A stretch of 64,000 nt of DNA from Symbiotaphrina buchneri (GCA_001599915.1 BCIG01000023.1:248001-312000), one strand, 5' to 3'; positions 27,460 through 38,540 are shown, counted from the first letter of the stretch. A program made the numbers and translations. Notes: a model not told the origin generated them from the sequence alone.

Positions 27460-27599
27460 ACTTATTTCTATAAACCTGTAAGAAACTGTTTAAACTCCTT
27501 ATTACTTGTAACTTACAAGCTTAGATTAGTATTACATGTTTTAAACATAAAACACTATAACACATTGATAACAAGTATGACTAATTATTATCACATCCT

Positions 27600-27840
27600 G
27601 TAAGGCTTTAAGGTGTTGAGATTTCAAACTCACGGTGTAGTATGGCGGTGCACAGGGCGGTGACACGGTGTGGCGCGCCGGGTAAGCGGCAGTGCGGATC
27701 ACGTAATACCCCACTAGTTTACCCGGCTCCGGGTAAACCGCCGGGGCACGCACCGCTCCACCACCAACCTCCTGTAAAAGGTCTGGAACCTGATCGCGGT
27801 GTATATAAAGAGGCTTCCTCCCCTCCTAGCTTAGAGAATT
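27600..27840. repeat. GC-rich repeat fragment with palindrome at the island edge
   Basis: GC-rich sequence starts abruptly here. It holds GTTTACCCGG-CT-CCGGGTAAAC (27717-27738), a perfect 10 bp inverted repeat, and short GTTTACCCGGCTC-like words shared with the copia LTR near 1733-1752. A TATATAAAG box lies at about 27802. The open frames in it look like repeat-derived chance. It may be a less decayed relative of the copia LTR, but the match outside the palindrome is weak. Confidence 0.45.
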
Positions 27841-28101
27841 AAGCGGTCAACCTCTCATTTCGACACAAGGATAGATCATAGTTGTTGATTATTGACACAA
27901 TTTGACCGTTGCACTGTGTATACTCATACAAAGTATACCAGTAAGGGTTAAAATCTAACCTTCTACTCCTGCCACACGAAAGACTATGTACCATATCACT
28001 GGTAGTGATGCGATGTTCAAATGATTTAATGAGCAATGACACCGATTTTCTCCATAGACCCAAACGCCGACATCATGTCTATTCTACTTGGATGCAAGCC
28101 A

Positions 28102-29113
28102 TCAAACCAAAAGGACCCTGTACAGTGTGAGCAGTATTTCAGAACGTGGGTGCAGAAAAGACCTACGCATTGACACAGCCATCGTTCTCACAGTTGTTGG
28201 TAATCTGTGCCCATCGACCCCATACAACCTTGCCTCCTGCAGTCACCATGCCCAGCTCACTGACGTTCACTTCAATGATTGTACCCTTCGTCAAAACACC
28301 CAGCTGAGTATACATCGGGTTTTGTGGATTTTTCTTCACCGATATGATGGGCAGCTGGACTGTGACCCCAAGTTCAGGGTGCGTAACATTTGCTTTCTTG
28401 TATCGCAGACCCATAGGCCGGATGAAACGTTCATATTTGACGGGGCGTCTAGTGAAGTCGTTGCCAACTAGGAAAGTCAGTACGCAAAGCGAGAGCCGAG
28501 GAAGGCTAGACATACCGAACGTTGGTTTGGTAATCATTCTCTTCCAACCCTTCTTCGCAGTCTTCTTCCCTGTCTTGACCACCTTGAACATCTCCTCCTC
28601 TGCTATCCCTCGTACTTTCGGCAGAGGGACACTGAACTTGGCCGCCTTTTCTGCTCTCTTGTTCTTGATGGCACTAGAAAGGGCTTTCGCGTTGGTCGCT
28701 TGTGACCTGTCCAGCAGATACTGTGGCAAGGGCGTAGAAGACGGCTCGTTGGGCGCAGCAGATTTGACATTCCGTTCCTCGTGAGCCTTGATCTGCTTCT
28801 TCATCTGTATCTTTTCCGCATGTCTCTTCTGCTGATACAGCTTGGCCCGTAATCCGTGGAGTTTCTGCGCATCTTGAGATTGCTTGTGACCCTCCCGCGC
28901 AAGTCTCTTCCGTTTACGCTCTTCGTAGTCGAACCTCCTCCCATGCTGCTTCTGCCACCGTTCGATATACCTATCTCTTGGTTAGATACAATCACGAGTA
29001 CAAGCGTTGGAAGAAATGCGGGATGGGGCTGACGGACTCGTTCTGAGGCTGGAGGGGAGAGACAGATTAGCACAGTCGACTGCAAAAGCGGGAAACTCGG
29101 ACAGACATACCAT
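28102..29113 (-). CDS. NSA2: Ribosome biogenesis protein Nsa2
   Basis: Nsa2 is a conserved S8e-fold factor of pre-60S ribosomal particles in the nucleolus, needed for 27S rRNA processing. The spliced protein is 261 aa, the same length as yeast Nsa2, and runs from [15 protein letters not shown] to DGCVNAVLLV with the diagnostic [11 protein letters not shown] and [20 protein letters not shown] blocks. Exons on the minus strand: 29113-29111 (ATG alone), 29048-29038 (11 nt, encoding PQN plus two bases), 28970-28516, 28467-28167 and 28117-28102. Every join keeps phase and restores family sequence. Introns are 48-67 nt; intron 2 has the unusual donor GTCCGT. The start is fixed by the family N-terminus, otherwise the ATG would be easy to miss. 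It faces MRPL49 across about 300 bp, a likely shared promoter. Confidence 0.95.
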
Positions 29114-29414
29114 GATGTGTGAGACAGCGTCGATAATACGACCAGGACAGCGGTGGTGCGTAAGGAGCGCTGACGAGGAAGTAACGGCGCTGCAAGTATG
29201 GAGTAGGAAACATCGAATAAACTATTTTCGAAAACTATTTTCGTGCGGGACGAGAGGCTGCACACTAAGCATCTGCGGCTTGGCGGAAAAACCATTTTCC
29301 GACCAGAAACTGAGCAAAGTACATACAGTACCTTAAGCCTTCAAGCCGGCCGCCATTCATCTCCCGGGTTCGAGACGGCGGCGACTTGGAGAACTGACGT
29401 CTGGCTGCATCAGC
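29114..29414. promoter_or_regulatory. Divergent NSA2 / MRPL49 intergenic region
   Basis: About 300 bp separates two divergent ribosome-related genes, so a shared promoter is likely. I see no certain TATA box or factor site. Confidence 0.5.
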
Positions 29415-30113
29415 ATGGCCCCATTGCGCGCAAGCAGCATGTTCCGGGTCTGTCTAAAACTCATTGAAGGGCGTACGTTCTTAGCAGCGCCACCGCCTGT
29501 CTTCCTCCTACCCGCCCAGACTCGATTCTTCAACTCGACCTCCTCGATCATCGAGGAAGGCGGTACGCCTCCTCTCCCCGCCCAAACTGGCGCCGGCCCG
29601 TCCCAGCTCGAATCGGCACACGATGTTGCTACGGTCTCTTCGGCATCTCCGAGAACTCACAATTTGAAACAACCAACAACTCGGGACTCGATATCTCACT
29701 CTCCCGCTGCACCGCTGTCTGAGTCTGTCCTGGCCCTCCTTCCTCTTCTCAAATCGCAGCCTTCACACTTCATAACGGCACATATTTATGGCCGGCCATA
29801 CCTTCTCACAGCCGGTGACACTCTCCGACTTCCATTTCTCATGCACGGAGTTACACCTGGAGATGTCTTGCGTCTCGACCGGGCCTCGAACATTGGCAGC
29901 AGAGATTATACGTTAAAGGGGGATCCCTTCGTTGACGAGCGTCTATTTGAATGTAGAGCGAGAGTAATGGGGGTAGAGGCGGAACCTATGCGAATCAAGG
30001 AGAAGACGAAACGGAGGCAGAGGAGGGTGAAACATGTCAGGAGCAAACACAAATTTACGATCCTGAAGGTCTCCGAGCTGAGAATCAAAGGGCCATCGGA
30101 GCTTGAGTTATGA
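29415..30113 (+). CDS. MRPL49: Mitochondrial large-subunit ribosomal protein bL21m
   Basis: A single exon encodes 232 aa. Residues about 1-100 are an arginine/serine-rich, poorly structured mitochondrial presequence. Residues about 105-225 match the L21 fold: HFITAHIYGRPYLLTAGDTLRLP, then the V-x-x-GD-VLRLD block, and the basic tail KTKRRQRRVKHVRSKHKF followed by TILKVSEL. bL21m binds 23S-like rRNA in the mitochondrial large subunit; yeast calls it Mrpl49. The start at 29415 gives a plausible targeting peptide; Met9 is an alternative. It converges with MPS1, 376 bp away. Confidence 0.85.
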   Translation: MAPLRASSMFRVCLKLIEGRTFLAAPPPVFLLPAQTRFFNSTSSIIEEGGTPPLPAQTGAGPSQLESAHDVATVSSASPRTHNLKQPTTRDSISHSPAAPLSESVLALLPLLKSQPSHFITAHIYGRPYLLTAGDTLRLPFLMHGVTPGDVLRLDRASNIGSRDYTLKGDPFVDERLFECRARVMGVEAEPMRIKEKTKRRQRRVKHVRSKHKFTILKVSELRIKGPSELEL

Positions 30114-30489
30114 TGAGAATTCGTCTGATAGGGTGCCTGACATAGTACCGGACTTTATGAAAGCATCAGGTCCTGCGCCAATGGGCGTTCTGTCTAGATT
30201 CAGCACAGTCGGATTCAGAAGGGCTACACTGTTCCCATCTATCCACATGCGAGCCCTGTGGCGAAGTAATCGAAAGCTTGAGACAGGTCACAATACGTTT
30301 TGCTGGCCTGGTCGCTTCGCTGTGGTTTTCAATTCGATGCTACTGAACCCCAGTTCTGAACCGAATACGTCTTTAGCGGATTGCATTGGATGCGGCGGCG
30401 CTGATTGTATACAAAATTGAACGTCTGTCGCTTGAACGCTGGACTTAAAATGCGTCGCAAGATAATATGCTTCTGGCACCATCCAAAAA
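30114..30489. other. Convergent intergenic region MRPL49 / MPS1
   Basis: 376 bp between convergent genes, presumably both 3' UTRs. Nothing else is visible. Confidence 0.6.
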
Positions 30490-33091
30490 TCACGCTCTCC
30501 CGTCCTCTTGAAGGGCCTTTTTAATCCTTGCAAAAAATCCAGCAGGCCACTGAGACACTTCCGCTTCACTCGGTATGCCAACCTTCTCGCAGTGACTGAT
30601 CACGTTTACCAAGATCCTGCCCAACAGTTCCTGGGTGATGGGAACTGTCCCTTCTCTATCAGCGTCTGGATATAAAAAAGGATCTGTCCGTTCCAGTAGC
30701 TGGTCGACGGTAGGCCTCATGTTCTGATCACGGTTCAAGCAAGCCTTTAAAGTCCGAATAAGACCTGATGGCACGTAGACCCCTCCCACACCTGTAGCAG
30801 GATATTCAATGACGTGATTGGGGTTCGGTATTGCCATTATCCTCTGTATCTGATTGGTTATATGAGCAAATGGAGGCTTGCCGTAGACCATTTGATACAG
30901 GATGCAGCCCAAGCTCCAAACATCGCTCGGCTTGCCTAACTTCATCATCTTGCCCATCGTCGATGGCAGTCCACTTTTCGCGTTCGAATCGACTATTGCC
31001 TCTGGGGACATGTAGTTGGGAGTGCCGACTTGCTGTTCTCTGTGGACGTTAATAGTATCATCCTGTATGGCGTTGGCGATTCCGAAATCGATCAGTTTCA
31101 ATTGCCCTTGGACTAGTAGAAAGTTGGCAGGTTTAAGATCCGAATGTACGATATCATACTGGTGTACAGCTTTGACACATTCAAGCATTTCTTTCCAGTA
31201 ATGCCGGGTGAAGCTGATGTCAAACTTGGAGTCTTCTGAGTTCAACCGCATGGTTAAGATTCGGTTAAGATCGGATTCTCCCATCTCCATCAGCTGGAAA
31301 AATATATTAGCTTCCGAATTGCCCTTGATCGCCCCTCAGACTTACCACACTCAGTGTCTGCTTCTCATCGTTCAATTCCCAGTCAAAGAGTCGCACAACC
31401 CTGTCAACATTCTCCAGTTTCTTCAGGAGGTCAATCTCTCCCTTATAGCCCCTGATAGCCAATTCGTCCACATCTTCGAGGGATACTTTTTTCAAGGCGA
31501 AAATCTTGTAATTTTCAGCCATTACTCGATAAACCCGCGAGCTACCACCCCTTCCTATGCAATCCATTCTTGTGAATACTTTGCCATTGACTGCTATGGT
31601 GTTTCTTTTCTTGCGAGAATGGGATGTGGTCGCAGCACCTGCAGTGGCCGTGGCGGTCTCAAGGACCGACATTTTAGGAGGGGGCGGAGCTGGTCGATGC
31701 GGTGTATTCTTGCTTCGAGCAGCTAGGACTTTCCGTTCTGGCGACACCGTCATGCCGGGGGTGGCCCGAGGTGGCCTGGAATCCTTCAGAGCTGGAGATC
31801 TGTCAAACTTATCGGCCAAGCTAAGTCCAGAGGCTTTATTTCTTCGGAAGGTGGGAGGCGGCTCATTCTCTTGATCGTAAGTTGATGGTAGTGAAGGTGG
31901 AAGTATTGGGATTCTGAATAGGGGTTGAGCTGGAGTAGTAGAGGATGCAGAAGCTGGGGGAACCGCTGGAATGCCTCCGGTCCTTTCCACAGGAGGTTGA
32001 GTTTGAAGCTCTCTATGAGCTACAGATTGTACTTCGTCTGACAACGTTTTCGAAGTCTTATCAATTGAAGAACCGGATATACCTTCTCGACTGACACGTC
32101 GCTGATTTTTCGGAGGCTCATGTGGTTCTGTCTGTTCTTGAGGCTCGGCTCCTATTTCCGACGCGACTGGAAGTTCTTTCAATGTTCGCCTCTCGGGGGA
32201 GTTCTCATGGTCTGGGGGCTGTGCTTCGGCATCATCGCCTCGGGCATCCTGATCTTCCTCGCTCTGTCTCCTCCTCGTTCCCCTCCTTGCGGGCCCACTC
32301 AGGAAGATCCCAGTTACCTTCCCGACTCTTTTTACACGCAGCGATCCATGGACACCGGTGTCATCACCGTGCCTAGAGCGAGTAAAGGTAGATACCCCGT
32401 ATCTCGTCCGGCCCATAGTGGTCGGTAGACCGACGAGGTCATGCTCACCATCAGGGGAAACCTTCATTTCCACGTCATGTCTCGAAGAGGAACTTCCCGA
32501 CGATGTCCCGGAGCCACTACTGCTCTTGATACGCACGCTTCTAGGCCGTGGTGCGGGCGTGATTAGAGCAAGAGGAGAGCCTTCACCAGACTCCAAAGAT
32601 TGCCGTGCGGACACGGAGGCGCTCCGCCGCACTGTTGTTAAACCAGCAGATCCTGCGCTGAGCCGGACGGTCCTTCGTGGCCATGGGCTCTCATTCTGGG
32701 AAGGGGAAACCGGCCCGACCCGCGACCGGCCGCTCCGTGCTGCAGCCGTCCCAGCGATTTGCTCGTCCAACGGGCTGCCGTTGAGTCGATCAGCCGATCG
32801 ATTTTCGTGTGTTGAGGATGGGGATGACACGTCTATCCCAGAGGCTTCATTCTCTAACAGGGCCTTCGTTAAGGCACTGAACTTCATAGGCGCAGGTATC
32901 TCGTCATCGGAGCTGTCACCGATAGAGGGCTGTTGGGAATGTATGGGAGCAGTTTCCGATATCGCCGACATCCTTAATGGAGAACCGCGTTTGAGATGAG
33001 GACGCGACAATGGTGGTTGGCCTGTGTGGTGGGTACCGGCCATCCAGGCTGAGTCTTGAGTTCTGAATATTGGGGTCGGAGAAGCAGCCAT
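30490..33091 (-). CDS. MPS1: Dual-specificity protein kinase Mps1/Mph1 (TTK family)
   Basis: Mps1 phosphorylates Spc105/KNL1 and starts the spindle-assembly checkpoint at unattached kinetochores; in yeasts it also acts in spindle-pole duplication or bipolar attachment. Exons 33091-31346 and 31293-30490 with a 52 nt GTAAGT...CCAG intron give 849 aa. Residues 1 to about 500 are serine/proline-rich and disordered. The kinase domain (about 505-800) shows the glycine loop IGRGGSSRVYRV, ALKKV lysine, the family-typical HSDLKPANF catalytic loop (HSD rather than HRD), DFG in LIDFGIANAI, and MSPEAI in the activation segment. The C-terminal 50 residues hold SQWPAGFFARIKKAL. Start chosen as the first Met of the open frame; no upstream exon was sought. 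Confidence 0.92.
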
Positions 33092-33592
33092 TGGAAGTGA
33101 CTGGTAGAAAGCGAAATGCCAGCCGACCTAGTGTGTAACCAGCTTCACATTCGGCTTCTCATGCGCAAGTGACACAGACATATGAGCTGTGTTCCAAGAT
33201 ACGACTGCTGGGATCAACAAAGGTGTCCAAAGAGCACAATTGGCGTTTGCTGTCGGATGGGAGGGATTCAATAATGCTGTACTGTCTGTCTCTGGCCGCG
33301 GATGTCGCGCGAATTGGTCGTCGCGAGACTGGTGCGCATATGGTGGACGACATATACTATTTTGGCAGATGCGTTGGCCGACCAACCGGGACGGAAATTC
33401 AAATATCCACCAGAGCCTCACTGAACGGAGGAGACAACGATCGAGCAATCAATGCAAAGCAAGTGGTCGTAAATTCGTATCTAAATTGATTCCTAGATCG
33501 AGCGCTCTATCTATGTAGACCTATGTAGATATATACAATCACTTCTAGAACGATCGCACGTACAAGTGACCAGTCCATTCCTCTATCAATGG
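33092..33592. other. MPS1 promoter / PTC7 3' region
   Basis: About 500 bp between tandem minus-strand genes. No gene is supported. No pentamer cluster is present. Confidence 0.5.
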
Positions 33593-34943
33593 TCATTGCG
33601 AATTACCTACCGCCACCATGGCTATGACACAGATATCGTCTACCTTCCCGCCGTGGTAATCCTCGCCTGGATAATATTTGTGAACTTCTCTTGCAAACGG
33701 TCCATCGACCTTGGAATTCATGCTTGCCAGCTTGGCCTGATTGGCGACAGCAACCGCCAATAGACCCTGGATTGTAAGCTGCTCTGGAAGACCAAGCCCG
33801 CCTCTCTGTATGAATTTGGCTAGGTCCTTTCCCGGTATCAACCCTTGGTCTTCCTCCTGCCATGCCCTAGTCGCAATCATGTATCTACTGACCGTCCTTA
33901 GTATGTCATGTGACGTGAGATTGTCCCAAACACCGTCACTGGCGAATATAAGCACGTCACCATGCCTCAATATATGGTCCGTGACATTCGAGTCCCCTGG
34001 AGCGTCGCTGAGTGGGGCACCACCATACGCAGCGGACTGAGCAAGGACGTGTTGAGGTATAAGGGAGAGTTGGTATGGAGTGTTGAAAGCATGTGTCTGC
34101 GGCTGGGACGCGTAGTGAACCGCATTGAGACGCAGATGAATGAAACCCGAGTCGCCGAGGCTAGGAAAGCATATCAGAAACCGCACTAGGTCAGACCTCA
34201 TAGACAAGGCACCCTTACTTTGCGACTCTCAAAGTGCCGTCCTTCCTTGCGACCCCAACGCATGCAGTGCTTCCACCCGCAAATATAGACTTATCTTGGA
34301 GCATTCTATCGTATCCAGCCTGCATTAGCTCCTTTGGCCCCAGGTCAGAGCCTTGTTTGGTTTCGTAGGCAACCGAAGCCATGTGCTCGCATAGTCCATG
34401 AGAAAAGTCCGCAGGGTCGACTCCTGATTCCTCCCAACCCCCTACACCGTCTGCTACCCCGAAAGCTACCCCACGGGTATCACCCACGCGGCTGATAAAG
34501 AAAGCGTCTTGACCACTGGCCGGACGGAATGGTTTGCCCAGCTTGCGATCTGTTGCAGCACTTTGGATGCGATAGAAAGGATTAAAATTAAAGACATTGG
34601 TCTCAGGGTCAAAAGGGTGGCCCTTCGCCGAGTATGATGCAGAAATTCCATACGTGAAGTTTGACGAGAACGAAGCTGTGGATGTGTGGAAGGTGTTGCG
34701 GTTTTGGGCCGTGGAGGAACTGTGAAGACGACCGCTAAAGAGAACGCTTGTCAGAGGGAATGTATTTGCGACAGCATATCGACAGGCGGATATATTGCGT
34801 ATATTGACTGAACTGTGGCAATGCGCTGATGATGGGGACGTGGAATGCAGGATTCTGCATATCCGACTCCCGGCAGCTAGACGGTTCATAGCATCAGAGA
34901 TTGTTGTGACTGAAAGCGCCGGAGCGGAAGGTGACCTCCGCAC
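33593..34943 (-). CDS. PTC7: Mitochondrial PP2C-type phosphatase Ptc7
   Basis: Exons 34943-34219 and 34160-33593 joined by a 58 nt GTAAGG...CCTAG intron give 430 aa. Residues 1 to about 100 are rich in Arg, Ser and Ala with few acids, a mitochondrial presequence. The PP2C/SpoIIE domain follows: ASGQDAFFIS, FGVADGVGGWEESGVDP with metal-binding Asp, FAGGSTACVGVA, LGDSGFIHLRL (formed across the intron), FASDGVWDNLTSHD and VDDICVIAMVAV. In yeast Ptc7 dephosphorylates Coq7 and activates coenzyme Q synthesis. Yeast PTC7 is known for a retained coding intron; here reading into the intron stops after a few codons, so retention would only truncate. Alternative start: MNRLAAGS, 18 residues in. Confidence 0.88.
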
Positions 34944-35461
34944 CCAAAGGCTTGCGATTCAGTGCAGAACCAGGTGGTTGGCCGGACATATGTCACATAA
35001 TGCTCGGGGAGGCCCCAAATGGTGTTGATCAGACGGGTACGAGACCAAGATGAAGGAGCACAGAACAACTTTACGCTGATAAGATGTCGTAACTGTAAGG
35101 TACCGTAAGGTAGCTGACGTACCTTAAGGTACCTCAAAGGTTTGAAATCTTGATTTGTGGATGGTAAGGTACCTAAGTTACTTGTATGTACCTTACATCG
35201 TTACCATTTCTGGTGAAGAAGAACTGGTATCTGTGTACGGTAAACTGTAGATCTCCAAAGACTTCGCCCAGGGTTCTGCTTCAATTCACATCCACGCTGC
35301 GCGGATACCAACCAGTTCTCTTACACCCACACTCGGCTCCTACACTGCTAAGCTGGCATCTCGGGTGGATCTGCATCGAGTCGACCCAGTCGAGGCTCTA
35401 TAATCTTAATCCGAGAGCGCTGGGAAGGCCGAGCCGGTATACACCGTCATCACTTTTCAAG
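34944..35461. promoter_or_regulatory. Divergent PTC7 / PRP4 intergenic region
   Basis: About 520 bp with a cluster of the genome's AAGGTACC words at 35095-35200 (for example CCTTAAGGTACC near 35124). The region should hold both promoters. No TATA box is certain. Confidence 0.5.
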
Positions 35462-37226
35462 ATGATGCACCCGGCGCGGCAAGCGTACGTTGAGGAAGGA
35501 GGTCCGGAGGTAAGCCTGAGTCCAAAGCATGTACCGCCGGGCAGTATTCACAGTCCATGTCCAGTGGCGGTGTACAAAGATTTGGATAGGCGGGAGAAGG
35601 GGAGTGTCCGATACAGATGCTGATGGAGGGGTTTGCGATATAGGATGAAGATTTGGGTGTCGACTACGCAAATCTCCGTACGTTCCCAGGTCATCTTGCA
35701 ATTTTCATAAGCGCCCCCAAGCTGACCCAATCACCGCAGCTGTCGACCGTGATTATTTAATGCCCTCAAGTGCCGCCGGAGTCGCGCCAGAGAAGGCCTC
35801 CGCCATATTAAGTCAGTTCTCTAGGCGAAGGCGAGCTGCAGCCATCGCTGTTCCGACCGACGATGGACGGGTTCGAATGCAGCTCAGACAGATGGGGGAG
35901 CCGATGACTCTCTTTGGGGAAGGGCCATCGGAGCGCCGAGATAGGCTGAGGGAGCTACTTACACTACAGGCAGAAAGAGAGGTCGGGGAAGATGCCGAAG
36001 GTGACGTTGCTATGACCGAAGGGCACAAGGAAGAAGAGCCTCGGAACGAGGCGGATGAAGAATTCTATACCGAAGGGATACCGGAATTGCTGGAAGCTCG
36101 GAAGGATATAGCGCGCTTCTCGTTACCAAGAGCGAAGCGAAGGATAGCAACACAGAAGACGGAGTCAGGAATACCTCTCAGGACACACATTAAACATCGC
36201 AAAAACATCAAGGAACACTTGCAGGGGTTCGATCTCTTTGGGACCCAAATCGCAGGCGATAGGCCAGTCAGTATCACACGGTTCAGCCCCAGTGGAGAGA
36301 TCGTTGCTGCTGGCAATTGGGGTGGCGGCGTCAAACTCCTCGATGTCCCAAACCTAGAAGAAAAGAAGACTCTCCGAGGCCATACGGATCGTGTTGGGGG
36401 GATTAGTTGGTTTCCAGGTGCTACTCTTCCGGGATCAGGGGTGTCGGACGACTCCGTGAATTTGGCTTCAGGTGCTGGTGAAGGCAATGTGCATCTGTGG
36501 TCGCTTACACAAGAAACGCCCTTGTCAACACTCTCAGGACATACTGGGCGTGTGTGCCGCGTCGAGTTCCATCCTTCGGGACGTTACATCGCTTCGGCCT
36601 CCTATGACACCACCTGGCGGCTGTGGGACGTCGAGACAACAACCGAGCTTCTCTTACAAGAGGGCCATTCTCGGGAGGTTTACACGTTGAGCTTTAACAC
36701 CGACGGCTCTCTCCTGGCCAGTGGCGGGCTCGACAGTATCGGGCGTATTTGGGATTTGAGGACTGGGCGTACTATTATGATACTGGACGGCCACATTCGA
36801 GAGATATATGCCATGGACTGGGGAGTGGATGGCTACAGAGTCTTGTCTGGGGCTGGTGATGGTTGGGTAAAGTGCTGGGATATTCGCATGGTACGTGGTG
36901 TGGGGGGCGTCGGGGCGCATAAGGGAGTTGTCTCCGATCTCAGATGGTATAAGGGGCTGGACAATCCAACCAATCAGCAGGCGTTGGCTCGAGATGAAGC
37001 AGGGGAAGCAAAGCCGAAAAAGTCGGGCACATTCTTCGTGACGAGCGGCTTCGACAAGAACGTCAACATCTTCTCAGCCGACGACTGGGCTTTGGTCAAG
37101 ACTCTGAGCAGTCATTCCGGCAACGTTCTTAGTGTCGACGTAAGTCTGGATGCAAAATGGATTGCGAGCAGCGGGCACGATCGTACAGTGAAGTTGTGGG
37201 GCAGAGACGATGGTGCAGGCTTATGA
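35462..37226 (+). CDS. PRP4: U4/U6 snRNP splicing factor Prp4 (WD40)
   Basis: Prp4 is a WD40 subunit of the U4/U6 di-snRNP, partner of Prp3, needed for tri-snRNP assembly. The main exon has an in-frame Met at 35760 and ends at 37226. The SFM/PRP4-like motif [20 protein letters not shown] sits near the N-terminus, followed by seven WD repeats (visible GH...WD pairs such as [22 protein letters not shown], then WRLWDVE). I propose a short first exon at 35462-35509 encoding [16 protein letters not shown], with a 202 nt GTAAGC...ATAAG intron and the main exon starting at 35712; phase is kept, giving 520 aa. If wrong, the start is 35760 and the protein is 488 aa. No canonical branch site was fixed in the long intron. 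Confidence 0.88.
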
Positions 37227-37793
37227 GAAAGCCGGGACGAAGCCGGCAATGAAAGAAAATGTAAAATGTCGCGCAAGATGAAAATTCACAAAAGCGGAAG
37301 CAGTGCCATATTCACACCAGTGCAGTCGGTGTCCCCCAAGACGGGGCTACGGTTTTGTTGATGTATGAACAAGCTGTCTCATATGACGTTCAAGACCACA
37401 TGGCATGCATGTGTAAGGTACCCTTACATCACCTTACTGCATCATGACGATACCTGTACTCTGCTATGGTAAGGTAAGGTAAGGTAAGGTAAGGTAAGGT
37501 ACCTCGGCTTCGCCTCTCGGTGTTTCAGAGCCGTAGTGGTGGTAGCTAGCTCCCGCTACCTTAAGGTAGGTAGGTAGGTACCTTTACTTAAAATCATATC
37601 TTATCCGTCACTGGCCTGTTATCTCTGTCAATTAATCGCACTCCGTACCTTACCTTGCCTTTCACTCCTGCATGCTCCTCCCTCGGTGCTACCGGTAGTG
37701 TACTTGCATCGAGCATAAGCCGCCGACAGCAATCCTACAGCATACTCTCCTTCTGCATCCTTCTGCCGACTCTCCAAGACGGAAAGAGAGGAT
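37227..37793. other. PRP4 3' / JAC1 promoter with pentamer arrays
   Basis: About 570 bp. It holds the (GGTAA)6GGTAC array at 37468-37502, and pentamer words at 37414-37445 and 37556-37585. No gene is seen. Confidence 0.6.
37468..37502 (+). repeat. (GGTAA)n microsatellite
   Basis: Six perfect GGTAA units followed by GGTACC, upstream of JAC1. It is the purest local copy of the pentamer scattered through intergenic DNA. Confidence 0.95.
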
Positions 37794-38540
37794 ATGCATT
37801 CGACAGTTTCCTCACTGGCGAAGTCTATGTATCCACGCCTTCGGTCTTCCGTCCGGACTTCGCGCTTCGACGTTCTCTGCTTGGAATGTCGTCGCCAACT
37901 TGACGTTCACATGCGAAAGTGTCCGCAACCCAGAAATTGGGACGTTCAGAGCCGCCGCTGGCAGTCGACTTCTCCGGGTACGGGGAGGAAAGAAGCTGTT
38001 CGCGCTCAGACCTACTATGATATCTTCCCCGAGACTCTGTCCACCGGTCCCCCACCGCAAGGGCCTTTTGCAGTGGATGTGAAGCGGTTGAGAAAGGAGT
38101 TCTTGCAGCTACAAGCTCACGCACATCCCGACCGACACCCACAAGAGGTAAAGCGAAAGGCCGAGGGGGTCTCTGCGCGCATCAATGAAGCCTTCAAAGT
38201 GCTCCAAAACCCCCTTTTAAGAGCACAATACTTGCTTTCTCTCCGGGGAATCGATGTGGCCGAAGATGAGACGGCAAAGGTTTCCGATCCAGAGTTGCTT
38301 GCGGAAGTACTAGAAACAAGGGAGCAGATTGAAGAAGCTGAGGATGAGGACGACTTGCTGCCGCTCAAAGAAGTCAATGATGCTCGGATAGAGCGCAGCG
38401 TGGCCGCCCTCGACCAGGCATTCAAAGTGGATGACATGGACGCTGCTAAGGAGGAGGCGGTGAAACTGCGGTACTGGATGAACATCAAAGAGAGCTTGGA
38501 TGATTGGGAGAAGGGGAAGCCGGTGGTTTTAGTACACTGA
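37794..38540 (+). CDS. JAC1: Mitochondrial J-protein co-chaperone Jac1/HscB
   Basis: A single exon encodes 248 aa. The first 70 residues are basic and hydroxyl-rich, a mitochondrial presequence. The J domain (about 74-150) has YYDIFPETL, the HPD triad at 111-113 (AHAHPDRHPQEVKRKAEG), INEAFKVLQNPLLRAQYLL and the LRGIDV turn. The C-terminal HSCB domain (about 165-245) is a helical bundle that docks Isu1. Jac1 stimulates the Hsp70 Ssq1 or Ssc1 in transfer of Fe-S clusters from Isu. A CLEC pair at 29-32 is reminiscent of the N-terminal cysteine pairs of animal HSCB, but only one full CxxC is present. Confidence 0.93.
   Translation: MHSTVSSLAKSMYPRLRSSVRTSRFDVLCLECRRQLDVHMRKCPQPRNWDVQSRRWQSTSPGTGRKEAVRAQTYYDIFPETLSTGPPPQGPFAVDVKRLRKEFLQLQAHAHPDRHPQEVKRKAEGVSARINEAFKVLQNPLLRAQYLLSLRGIDVAEDETAKVSDPELLAEVLETREQIEEAEDEDDLLPLKEVNDARIERSVAALDQAFKVDDMDAAKEEAVKLRYWMNIKESLDDWEKGKPVVLVH

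Larger units (their letters stand above)
1..27620. other. AT-rich, RIP-like repeat island
   Basis: The base composition is strongly AT-rich with few cytosines in most stretches, and the only open frames are short and look like chance. Repeat copies inside differ mainly by C-to-T and G-to-A transitions, the footprint of repeat-induced point mutation in Pezizomycotina. The content can be explained by nested decayed transposons listed separately. The island ends abruptly near 27,600-27,640, where GC-rich sequence begins. I see no host gene in it. Segments not assigned below (989-1354, 1386-1549, 26918-27254, 27460-27600) show nothing I can identify. Confidence 0.85.

Noticed and set aside
1-27620. 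A giant cargo-carrying transposon (Starship-like) as explanation of the island
   Set aside because: No tyrosine recombinase gene or intact cargo gene is visible, and the LTR pairs with target repeats explain the length.
28344-28784. Plus-strand open frame opposite NSA2
   Set aside because: It is the shadow of a strongly conserved coding exon; the minus strand gives the known protein.
32358-32999. Plus-strand 213-codon frame opposite MPS1
   Set aside because: Antisense shadow of the disordered MPS1 N-terminus, which is GC-rich and Ser/Pro/Arg-coding.
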